Shown piece after piece: positions 1 to 5,555 of a stretch of DNA of 8,203 nt. A model generated the notes under the pieces. It was not told the origin of the DNA. It ran no database searches and saw only the letters and a list, made by a program, of their open reading frames with translations. The DNA comes from Pseudomonadota bacterium. GTDB lineage: Bacteria > Pseudomonadota > Gammaproteobacteria > Steroidobacterales > Steroidobacteraceae. The stretch's first letter is position 1. Each line of letters begins with the position of its first letter. Location of the stretch: positions 1-8,203 of the forward strand of contig JAFEDW010000081.1 of NCBI GenBank assembly GCA_018241455.1, in the 5' to 3' direction. The translations under genes were made by a program, and so were the position numbers.

Positions 1-161
1 TCGCCAGCCTCAAAGAGGCGCGGCTCAAGGTCGACGCGCAGATCAACGACGGCAAGCTGCGTGTCAGCGGCAAGAAGCGCGACGACCTGCAGGCCGCGAT
101 GGCGCTGCTGCGCAAGAGCAGCACCGAACTGCCGCTGCAGTTCGAGAATTTCCGCGACTAG
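1..161 (+). CDS. yajQ: YajQ family nucleotide/cyclic-di-GMP-binding protein, C-terminal end (partial)
   Basis: Only the last 52 codons are present, reading in frame from base 3 to a TAG stop at 159-161. The visible peptide contains LRVSGKKRDDLQ, then MALLRKSS and the ending LPLQFENFRD. This matches the very conserved C-terminus of YajQ (formerly UPF0234), where GKKRDDLQ and the final QF.NFRD are family hallmarks. YajQ proteins are small (about 160 residues) cytoplasmic proteins with two ferredoxin-like folds. In Xanthomonas and Pseudomonas they bind cyclic-di-GMP and work with a LysR-type regulator; in E. coli nucleic-acid and nucleotide binding is reported. The fragment is the second domain's last strand-helix-strand. 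It ends tail-to-tail with aceK, and the two stop codons share bases. The start, promoter and N-terminal two thirds lie outside the window. Confidence 0.93.
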   Translation, partial: ASLKEARLKVDAQINDGKLRVSGKKRDDLQAAMALLRKSSTELPLQFENFRD

Positions 162-1867
162 CGCGCCGGCCGGCCGGTTTCCGCCTGGCGCGCGCGCCAC
201 CACGGCGCGGTCAGCAATTCCGCGTGCCGTGCCAGGAACACTTGCCGCAGCGCCGGCGGTATCGCCAGGAACGGCAGCCACTGTTCGGGGAACACATCGC
301 GCGGACCCACGTAGAACCAGGGTTCGGAGCTGCCTTCCTCTTCGTCATTGCGCGCCGTTGGCAGGTCGCGGAATTCGCACTCGCCCAGCAGCGAGACCTC
401 GTCGTAATCGTAGAAGATCACGCGCCCGTGCCGCGTGACGCCGAAGTTCTTCAGCAACAGGTCGCCGGCGAAGATGTTGGTGCTCGCCAGGTCGCGCAGC
501 GCATTGCCGTAGTCGATGATGGCCGCTTCGGCCGCGGCCGGTTCGGCATCGCGCAGGTACAGGTTCAGCGGCCGCAGCCGCCGTTCGATGTAGCAGTGCT
601 CGATGATCAGGTCTTCGCCGTCGATGCGGCAGCTCTGGGCCGCCTCGGCGAGCAACTCGCTGGCGAGTGCCGGCATGAAGCGCGAGCGCGGCAGGCGCAG
701 GCGCCGGAATTCCTGCGCGTCGACCATGCGACCGGCGCGGTCGTGGCGGAACACGAAGCGGTAGCGCTCCATGACCTCGGCGCGCGTGGTGTGCTTGGGC
801 GCGCCGAACCGGTCGCGGATCACCTTGAACACGAGGTCGTGCGAGGGCAGCGTGAACACGATCATCACCAGGCCGCGCTCGCCCGGCGCATGCACGAAGG
901 CGTCGATCGACTGGTCCAGGTGGCGGCGCAATGCAAAGTAGCGCTCGGTCTTGCCCTGCTTGGCTCGCCCCAGCACGGTGTACAGCTCATCGACCGGCTT
1001 GCGCGGCATGAACGAGCGCAGCAGCGTGACGGCCGCGCCGACCACCGGCAGATCGACGTGGAAATAGGAATTCGCATAGCCGAATTGCGCGCTGATTTCG
1101 TTGCGCGACAACAGCACCGACTCGACCTGTACGCCGGCCGGGCCGTTGGCAAACACGATGACCAGCGGCGTGACGGCGCTGTCGCCGATCAGCCGGCCGA
1201 CCAGGAAGGCAAGGCCGGCGCGGTAGAACAGCGGCTCGATCAGTTCGATCGACTCCGGCGCCGCGCTCGGTGGTCGCGTGTCGAAGTAGCGGCCCAGTTC
1301 AGCCCCGATGCGCCGCGCCGCGAGCTCTGGTGCGGCGATCGAGCCGCCGAAGGGCAGGTCGGCGAGCACGTCGCCGATCGCCGCCTGCAAGGAGTGCGCG
1401 GCGGGATAGACACGGATCGGCACCGAGCCATGGGCGCGCCCACTGTGCGTGGCGCAGAACTCGACGTCCGGGTTCACGCCGACGGTGCCGAACAGGTCGC
1501 GCGTCACCGAGTTATAGAACGTGCGATAGAAATCGCTGTCCGGCTCCCGCTCGATCAGCCGATCGTAGGTCGTCGTGGTCGCGGCCCAGAACTCGGCGGA
1601 CGCCTCGGCGCCCGCGATGCGCAGCGCCTCGAGGGCCTGTGCGACGTGCTGCTCGTACAGCTCGATGCGCGCCACGGCGTCGCGCTCGCGCGCCGGTGCA
1701 TCGCCACTGCGGAAATGCGCCGCGGCGCGGCGCGTGATGATGCCGAACTCGTCGTTGTAGGCGCGGAACCGCGCCGCGATCAGGTCCGCGGCGGCTTGCG
1801 GCGTGCAGGCCGGCGGCGGGGCGAGTGCGCGTTCCGCACTCGCGGACTTGAGGGCGATCACGTTCAT
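158..1867 (-). CDS. aceK: Isocitrate dehydrogenase kinase/phosphatase AceK
   Basis: This 569-residue cytoplasmic enzyme phosphorylates isocitrate dehydrogenase, inactivating it so that isocitrate goes to isocitrate lyase, and reverses the reaction when the TCA cycle is needed. Residues 1-320 match the AceK regulatory domain (RDLFGTVGVNPDVEF at 123-137). The kinase-like domain follows: LVFKVIRDRF with ATP-binding K348, GDLLLKNFG with D469 and N474, and FYDYDE with D487 and D489. From memory, these line up at a constant +12 offset with E. coli K336, D457, N462, D475 and D477, so kinase and phosphatase residues all appear intact. The start at 1867 gives MNVIALKSASAERA; the frame stays open to 2071, but that part lies inside aceA, is arginine-rich and resembles no AceK. 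It follows aceA by 16 nt, with no strong Shine-Dalgarno, so low expression or translational coupling is likely. The C-terminus stops shortly after LTAPWWRARQ, about 20 residues earlier than in E. coli. Confidence 0.96.
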   Translation of the reverse strand: MNVIALKSASAERALAPPPACTPQAAADLIAARFRAYNDEFGIITRRAAAHFRSGDAPARERDAVARIELYEQHVAQALEALRIAGAEASAEFWAATTTTYDRLIEREPDSDFYRTFYNSVTRDLFGTVGVNPDVEFCATHSGRAHGSVPIRVYPAAHSLQAAIGDVLADLPFGGSIAAPELAARRIGAELGRYFDTRPPSAAPESIELIEPLFYRAGLAFLVGRLIGDSAVTPLVIVFANGPAGVQVESVLLSRNEISAQFGYANSYFHVDLPVVGAAVTLLRSFMPRKPVDELYTVLGRAKQGKTERYFALRRHLDQSIDAFVHAPGERGLVMIVFTLPSHDLVFKVIRDRFGAPKHTTRAEVMERYRFVFRHDRAGRMVDAQEFRRLRLPRSRFMPALASELLAEAAQSCRIDGEDLIIEHCYIERRLRPLNLYLRDAEPAAAEAAIIDYGNALRDLASTNIFAGDLLLKNFGVTRHGRVIFYDYDEVSLLGECEFRDLPTARNDEEEGSSEPWFYVGPRDVFPEQWLPFLAIPPALRQVFLARHAELLTAPWWRARQAETGRPAR

Positions 1868-1883
1868 GCCCGCTGCCCGCCGC

Positions 1884-3218
1884 TCAGGACGCGACCGCCA
1901 TCCGCTCCGGTTGCGCCGGCTTGGCCGCTGCCGGTGGCGTGAATTGTTCCTGCTCGGTGCTGCCGGCCAGCGCCGCGGTCGAGCATTGTCCGGCCGTGAT
2001 CGCCGTCTGCACGGCATCGAAGTAGCCGGTGCCGACGAAGGCCTGGTGTTTCGCCGCGCGGTAGCCGGCACGCTCCTGCGCGAATTCGCGTTGCTGCAGC
2101 TGCGAGTAACCGTACATGCCCTGGTCGCGGTAGGCCGAGGCCAGCTCGAACATCGACAGGTTCAGCGCGTGCCAGCCGGCCAGCGTGATGAACTGGAAGC
2201 GGTAGCCCATTGCCGCCAGCTCCTCGCGCCAGCGGCTCATCGTCTGCTGGTCGACATTCTTCTGCCAGTTGAACGAAGGCGAGCAGTTGTAGGCCAGCAG
2301 CCGTTCCGGGAAGCGCGCGTGCATGGCTTCGGCAAAACGGCGCGCCTGCGCCATGTCGGGCTTCGAGGTCTCGCACCAGACCAGGTCGGCATAGGGTGCA
2401 TACGAGAGACCGCGATCGATGGCCTGGTCCAGCCCGGCGCGCACATGGAAGAAGCCTTCGCTCGAGCGCTCACCGGTCAGGAAGCGTGCGTCGCGCGGAT
2501 CCTGGTTCGACAGCAGCAGGTTCGCCGCGTCGGCATCGGTGCGCGCGATGATGATCGTTGGTACGCCGGTGACATCGGCCGCCAGGCGCGCCGCGACCAG
2601 CTTGTTGATCGCTTCATCGGTCGAGACCAGCACCTTGCCGCCCATGTGACCGCATTTCTTCGCCGACGACAGCTGGTCCTCGAAGTGCACCGCGGCCGCG
2701 CCGGCGGCGATCAGCGCCTTGGTCAGCTCGAACGCGTTCAGGTTGCCGCCGAAGCCAGCCTCGGCGTCGGCGACCACCGGCGCCAGCCAGTCGTGTTCGG
2801 CGCCGCCCTCGAGGTGCTGGATCTGGTCGGTGCGCAGCAATGCGTTGTTGATGCGCTCGACCATCTTGGGCACCGAGTCGACCGGATACAGGCTCTGGTC
2901 GGGATACATCTCGCCGGCGGAATTGCCGTCGCCGGCCACCTGCCAGCCGGAGCAGTAGATCGCCTTGAGGCCCGCCTGCACCGCCTGCACGGCCTGGTTG
3001 CCGCTCATGCAGCCGAGCGCGCCGATCACCGGCTCGCTGTGCAGCAGGCGCCAGAATTTCTCGGCACCGAGGCGCGCCAGCGAATGCTCGATATGCACCG
3101 AGCCGCGCAGCCGCACGACATCGGCGGCCGAGTACGGGCGGCGCACGCCCTGCCAGCGCGACTGTTGCGTCCATTCGGCCTGCAGGCGGGCAATCTGGGA
3201 GTCGGTGGTGGGGTTCAT
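1884..3218 (-). CDS. aceA: Isocitrate lyase
   Basis: This 444-residue enzyme cleaves isocitrate to glyoxylate and succinate, the first step of the glyoxylate shunt for growth on acetate, fatty acids or other C2 sources. The family signature KKCGHMGG is at 187-194, with catalytic C189. Other active-site blocks are complete: SGWQVAGDGN (90-99), the metal and substrate region DAEAGFGG (151-158), VHFEDQ (177-182), IIARTDAD (223-230), WCETSKPD (281-288), NCSPSFNW (311-318) and FITLAGWH (343-350). The length suits the short bacterial form (E. coli about 434 residues). After the usual STEQEQF end there is an Ala/Pro-rich tail of about 18 residues, probably disordered. The start at 3218 is set by a good Shine-Dalgarno (AGGAG, 3229-3233) 10 nt upstream. 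It is the first gene of an aceA-aceK operon and diverges from a RamB-like regulator, which probably controls it. No malate synthase gene is adjacent. Confidence 0.98.
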   Translation of the reverse strand: MNPTTDSQIARLQAEWTQQSRWQGVRRPYSAADVVRLRGSVHIEHSLARLGAEKFWRLLHSEPVIGALGCMSGNQAVQAVQAGLKAIYCSGWQVAGDGNSAGEMYPDQSLYPVDSVPKMVERINNALLRTDQIQHLEGGAEHDWLAPVVADAEAGFGGNLNAFELTKALIAAGAAAVHFEDQLSSAKKCGHMGGKVLVSTDEAINKLVAARLAADVTGVPTIIIARTDADAANLLLSNQDPRDARFLTGERSSEGFFHVRAGLDQAIDRGLSYAPYADLVWCETSKPDMAQARRFAEAMHARFPERLLAYNCSPSFNWQKNVDQQTMSRWREELAAMGYRFQFITLAGWHALNLSMFELASAYRDQGMYGYSQLQQREFAQERAGYRAAKHQAFVGTGYFDAVQTAITAGQCSTAALAGSTEQEQFTPPAAAKPAQPERMAVAS

Positions 3219-3228
3219 CGCAGCGGGT

Positions 3229-3233
3229 CTCCT
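3229..3233 (-). promoter_or_regulatory. Ribosome binding site of aceA
   Basis: The minus strand reads CAGGAGAC ending 10 nt before the aceA ATG. It is the only purine-rich stretch near that start and supports initiation at 3218. It contrasts with the regulator on the other strand, which has no such site, and with aceK, whose leader is GC-rich without a clear AGGAG. Confidence 0.75.
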
Positions 3234-3282
3234 GGCGGAAGGTGGGCGGTCGGTTGACAGCCTAGGGCGAAAGGGGAGAAGA

Positions 3283-3320
3283 TTTGCACAATAGAAATTT
3301 CACAATGTGAATTTCACATA
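3283..3320. promoter_or_regulatory. Predicted operator in the aceA/regulator divergent intergenic region
   Basis: The gap between aceA and the divergent regulator is 101 bp (3219-3319). Its right part is strikingly AT-rich for this genome. CACA occurs at 3287, 3301 and 3315, exactly 14 bp apart, in units TTTGCACAAT, ATTTCACAAT and ATTTCACATA. Two odd-centred dyads overlap: TTCACA-A-TGTGAA (3299-3311) and ATGTGAA-T-TTCACAT (3305-3319). The second abuts the regulator's ATG, so a bound protein would block that start. The TTTGCA core of the first unit resembles, from memory, the TTTGC-containing site of corynebacterial RamB. I infer that the regulator binds here, controlling aceAK and itself. TTGACA at 3254-3259 could be a rightward -35, but no convincing -10 follows at 16-18 bp. 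For aceA, TATTGT on the minus strand (3286-3291) is a weak -10 candidate. Confidence 0.55.
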
Positions 3321-4819
3321 TGAGCGGCCTGCTACGCCAGGGACACTTCCTCGGCACCAAGCTCAAGGCACTGCGCAAGCGCAACGGCCTGACGCTCGAC
3401 GAGCTGTCGGCGCGCTGCGTGCAGCTCGACGCCGCGGCGGCGCCCTCGGTCTCGTACCTCAGCATGATCGAGAACGGCAAGCGCATGCCCTCGGCCGGGC
3501 TGCTGGCGATGCTCGCCGGGCTGTTCGGCAAGGAGGCGCGCTGGTTCCTCGACGAGAACACGGCGGTCGAGAGCACGCCGGCGCGGCGCGAGCGCGGCGG
3601 GCTCGAGGCGATGCCGCTCGAGCCGGCGTTCCTGTTCTCGCATGAACTGCTGCAGAACGCGCTGCCCGAGCTGCTGTCGCAGACCGGCACCAGCGGCCGG
3701 CAGTTCGCGCAATTGCTGATCCGCGTCTGGCAGGAGACGCACCACAACGACTTTCCCGACATCGAGCGCGCCGCCGAAGCGGTGGGGCATCGCGAGCTGC
3801 CGCTGTCGCTGGAAAAACTGCAGGGCATCTGTCGCCGCGTCGGGCTGCAGGTGCGCTGGTTCGAGCCCGAACGCGCCAGCGCCACGGCGCCGCTGCTGCG
3901 GGCGCGCTTCGAACCACCCGACACCGTGCTGGTGAACCGGCAGCTGCGCACGCAGGAGGAACGGCTGCGCTATGAGCTGGCCTATTTCATCGGCCACAAG
4001 CTGTTGCACAACGGCGATGGGCTGCTCTCGCCGCGCACGGCCAGCTGGAGCGCCGAAATGGACGGCCAGTTGGGCGCCGCGGCCGCCGTCGGCATGGGCG
4101 CGCAGGACGTGCTCTACGCCTGGCGCGACTTCGAGTGCAGTTTCTTCGCCGCCGCGCTGTTGTGCCCGCGCGCGCCGTTCCGCCGCTTCCTGGCGCGCGA
4201 GGCCCACCGCCTGTCGGCGGGGGTCAAGCTCGGCGTCACCACGGCGGTGGTCATGCGCCGCATGACCGCGGTGTCCCCGTACCGGCATTGGCACTACTTC
4301 GATGCCTATCCGCCCGGTTTCCTGCGCGCCGTCTACCGCGGCAACGGCATTCCGCTGCCGTGGGGCAACATGAGCCTGGTCTCCGATCCCTGCCCGCGCT
4401 GGGCCGTGTTCCGGTTGCTGGGCCATGCGCCGCCGCGCTCCGGGCTGCAGCAACCGCATTCGCAGATTTCAGTGATGCAGGATGGCAAACGCGCGCGGCT
4501 GTACTGCTGCCATTCGGTGGTGACGCGCGATGCCGCGCGCGCCGTGCACGTGCAGTCGGTGGGCGTCGACCTGGAGCCGGCGCTGGCCGCGCAGGGCCAC
4601 GATGCCGAGGCGCTGATTGCCGAGGTGGCACAGGCCTGCGCGCGCGCCGGCGGCGACGCGCCGATTCCGGGCACGCTGGCCGCGGCGCTGCGGACCGTGG
4701 CGCAGGTGCTGAACATCCACTGGATCGGCGACGCGCTCGCCACGCCGGCCGGCATCATCTGTCCGCGCAGCGGCAGCTGTCCGCGCACGCCGCGGCGCTG
4801 TGCCGCTGGCCGCGGATGA
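3320..4819 (+). CDS. RamB/PrpR-like XRE-family regulator with degenerate ImmA/IrrE domain, divergent from aceA
   Basis: This 499-residue protein begins with an XRE helix-turn-helix (about 10-80): LGTKLKALRKRNGLTLDELS, then PSVSYLSMIENGKRMPS for recognition, and ARWFLDEN. The middle (about 210-290) aligns without gaps to the ImmA/IrrE metalloprotease core: ELAYFIGHKLLH for LAHELGHLLLH, and ECSFFAAALLCP for the downstream E..FAA.LLMP block. The first His and catalytic Glu are replaced by Y222 and F223, while H226 and E272 remain. From about 355, DPCPRWAVFRLL resembles the start of the C-terminal acyl-CoA-sensing domain (DUF2083/ScfR type) of RamB and PrpR, ending in a Cys-rich tail (C481, C487, C494). 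It probably belongs to the proteins carrying DUF3612, which I recall beside isocitrate lyase genes. The role, acetate-responsive control of aceAK, is inferred. The start is forced: an in-frame TGA sits at 3308-3310 and ATG 3320 is the first start codon after it, with no Shine-Dalgarno. Confidence 0.85.
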   Translation: MSGLLRQGHFLGTKLKALRKRNGLTLDELSARCVQLDAAAAPSVSYLSMIENGKRMPSAGLLAMLAGLFGKEARWFLDENTAVESTPARRERGGLEAMPLEPAFLFSHELLQNALPELLSQTGTSGRQFAQLLIRVWQETHHNDFPDIERAAEAVGHRELPLSLEKLQGICRRVGLQVRWFEPERASATAPLLRARFEPPDTVLVNRQLRTQEERLRYELAYFIGHKLLHNGDGLLSPRTASWSAEMDGQLGAAAAVGMGAQDVLYAWRDFECSFFAAALLCPRAPFRRFLAREAHRLSAGVKLGVTTAVVMRRMTAVSPYRHWHYFDAYPPGFLRAVYRGNGIPLPWGNMSLVSDPCPRWAVFRLLGHAPPRSGLQQPHSQISVMQDGKRARLYCCHSVVTRDAARAVHVQSVGVDLEPALAAQGHDAEALIAEVAQACARAGGDAPIPGTLAAALRTVAQVLNIHWIGDALATPAGIICPRSGSCPRTPRRCAAGRG

Positions 4820-4820
4820 T

Positions 4821-5276
4821 TCACGCGGGCAGCGGCGGCAGCGTGAAACAGCGGCGCGCCGCCGGCGATTCCAGCACCGCGCGCGGGTAATAGGCCAGCA
4901 ACGCGTCGCGGAGCATGAGTTGCGGATGGTGCGCGCGGAAGTCCGCCCAGCTGTCGCAGTGCGGGCCGGCGCGCAGTCGCTGGTTGATCAGCGCCATGAA
5001 GGCCACCGTGATGGTCTCGTGGTAGCGCTCGGGTTTCCCGAGCGCGCGTGCATAGCGGTCGATCGCGCTGCACATCGACGCCGTGGCCTGCGGGAACGAT
5101 GCCTGCCGCAGGTACAGGTAGCCGGCGCGCACATGCGCCGCGTGATCGAAGCGCTCCGGCGGCAGGCTGCAGTCCTCGAGCGCGGCGAGGAAGCGGGCGT
5201 CCTCGTCCGCCGCGCCAGGCGTTGCGGCAGTTGCGGCGCCGGGCGGGTGGCGGGTACCTTGGTCACTCGCAGCCAT
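4821..5276 (-). CDS. Conserved small protein of unknown function (FxHxxHVR / YHETIT motifs)
   Basis: This is a soluble 151-residue protein with no signal peptide or membrane segment. The first 25 residues are Ala/Gly/Pro-rich and probably disordered. The folded part looks all-helical: RFDHAAHVRAGYLYLRQ (42-58), a helix with SAIDRYARALG (70-80), then KPERYHETITVAFMALINQR (81-100), and a hydrophobic Leu/Tyr segment near 119-131 before a conserved-looking end RRCFTLPPLP. I recognise the H-x-x-H-V-R...L-Y-L and Y-H-E-T-x-T pattern from bacterial hypothetical proteins but cannot name a family or function. H45, H48, H86 and E87 could form a metal or active site; that is inference. The start at 5276 has a good GGGAGG 5 nt upstream. 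The gene converges on the regulator with a 1-nt gap and diverges from the next gene across 11 nt. Confidence 0.8.
   Translation of the reverse strand: MAASDQGTRHPPGAATAATPGAADEDARFLAALEDCSLPPERFDHAAHVRAGYLYLRQASFPQATASMCSAIDRYARALGKPERYHETITVAFMALINQRLRAGPHCDSWADFRAHHPQLMLRDALLAYYPRAVLESPAARRCFTLPPLPA
5254..5263 (+). repeat. Upstream arm of a 10-bp inverted repeat flanking the ribbon-helix-helix-like gene
   Basis: GTACCTTGGT here is the exact reverse complement of ACCAAGGTAC at 5570-5579. It lies 24 nt before the rightward start codon and also encodes residues 5-8 of the leftward gene (Asp-Gln-Gly-Thr region). The sequence continues to CAC, so GTACC-TT-GGTcAC is itself almost symmetrical. 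The position suits an operator acting on both divergent genes. Function is inferred. Confidence 0.45.
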
Positions 5277-5287
5277 CGGAGCCTCCC
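5277..5287. promoter_or_regulatory. Palindromic Shine-Dalgarno shared by two divergent genes
   Basis: Only 11 nt separate the two start codons (CAT at 5274-5276, ATG at 5288-5290). They contain GGAG-C-CTCC (5278-5286), an odd-centred palindrome. Read on the plus strand it offers GGAG 6 nt before the rightward ATG. Read on the minus strand it offers GGGAGG 5 nt before the leftward ATG. Both starts are therefore well supported. Each gene's promoter must lie inside the other's coding sequence, and any mRNA leaders longer than 11 nt are mutually antisense. Confidence 0.7.
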
Positions 5288-5554
5288 ATGATCGAAGTCC
5301 AGCGCGTCCAGACCGGCGTGCGCATCGAAGCCACGCTGCTCAAGGTGCTCAAGGGCCTGGCCGAGTCGAAGGACCTCAGCCTCGGCGACCTGCTCGAGGG
5401 CATCTGCCTGCACGCCTTCGAGGGCAAGCAGCCGTTCTCGCGCGCGACGCGGGCGCAGATCGGGCAGCTCAGGCAGGTCTACGGGCTGAAGCTGACGGCC
5501 GCCGACAGCCACCGGCTGGCGGACGCGCCGCGCGGCGCCGCGCGCCGCCGCTGA
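5288..5554 (+). CDS. Small ribbon-helix-helix-like conserved protein (putative DNA-binding regulator)
   Basis: This is an 88-residue basic protein. GVRIEATLLKVLKGLAESKDLSLGDLLEGICLHAFEGK (10-47) has the order expected of a ribbon-helix-helix fold: a short strand (VRIE), a long helix A, a turn at KDLS and helix B ending in HAFEGK. A second part, RAQIGQLRQVYGLKLTAADSHRLAD (55-79), is followed by an Arg-rich tail. Ribbon-helix-helix proteins bind DNA as dimers through the paired strands, often repressing their own gene. The exact partner is unknown. No toxin gene lies downstream, so a simple antitoxin role is not supported. The start at 5288 is fixed by GGAG 6 nt upstream. A perfect 10-bp inverted repeat flanks the gene (5254-5263 and 5570-5579), which may mark its binding sites. 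The fold assignment rests on reading the pattern, not on an alignment. Confidence 0.72.
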   Translation: MIEVQRVQTGVRIEATLLKVLKGLAESKDLSLGDLLEGICLHAFEGKQPFSRATRAQIGQLRQVYGLKLTAADSHRLADAPRGAARRR

Positions 5555-5555
5555 T

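Noticed and set aside
224..1942. Long open frame on the plus strand opposite aceK (572 codons)
   Set aside because: It lies antisense to a full AceK with all catalytic motifs; the peptide is Arg/Ala/Gln-rich with no family resemblance, as expected in GC-rich shadow frames.
1868..2071. Extension of AceK by 68 residues to an upstream start
   Set aside because: The extension overlaps the aceA coding end, is Arg/Pro-rich and is unlike any AceK N-terminus.
1803..3257. Long open frame on the plus strand opposite aceA (484 codons)
   Set aside because: It is a mirror of isocitrate lyase codons, composition-biased and without recognisable motifs.
3306..3318. CRP/FNR-type site suggested by TGTGA and TCACA
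   Set aside because: The half-sites are separated by 3 bp, whereas CRP sites need 6 bp and FNR sites have a different core, so the geometry does not fit.
3307..3645. Possible GTG-started gene in another frame over the regulator's N-terminus
   Set aside because: After a few residues it becomes Arg/Ala/Gly-rich out-of-frame translation of the helix-turn-helix region; the regulator frame is clearly the real one.
4821..5554. Toxin-antitoxin pair formed by the two small divergent genes
   Set aside because: Toxin-antitoxin genes are normally co-directional and overlapping; here they diverge, and the partner protein resembles no toxin family I recognise.
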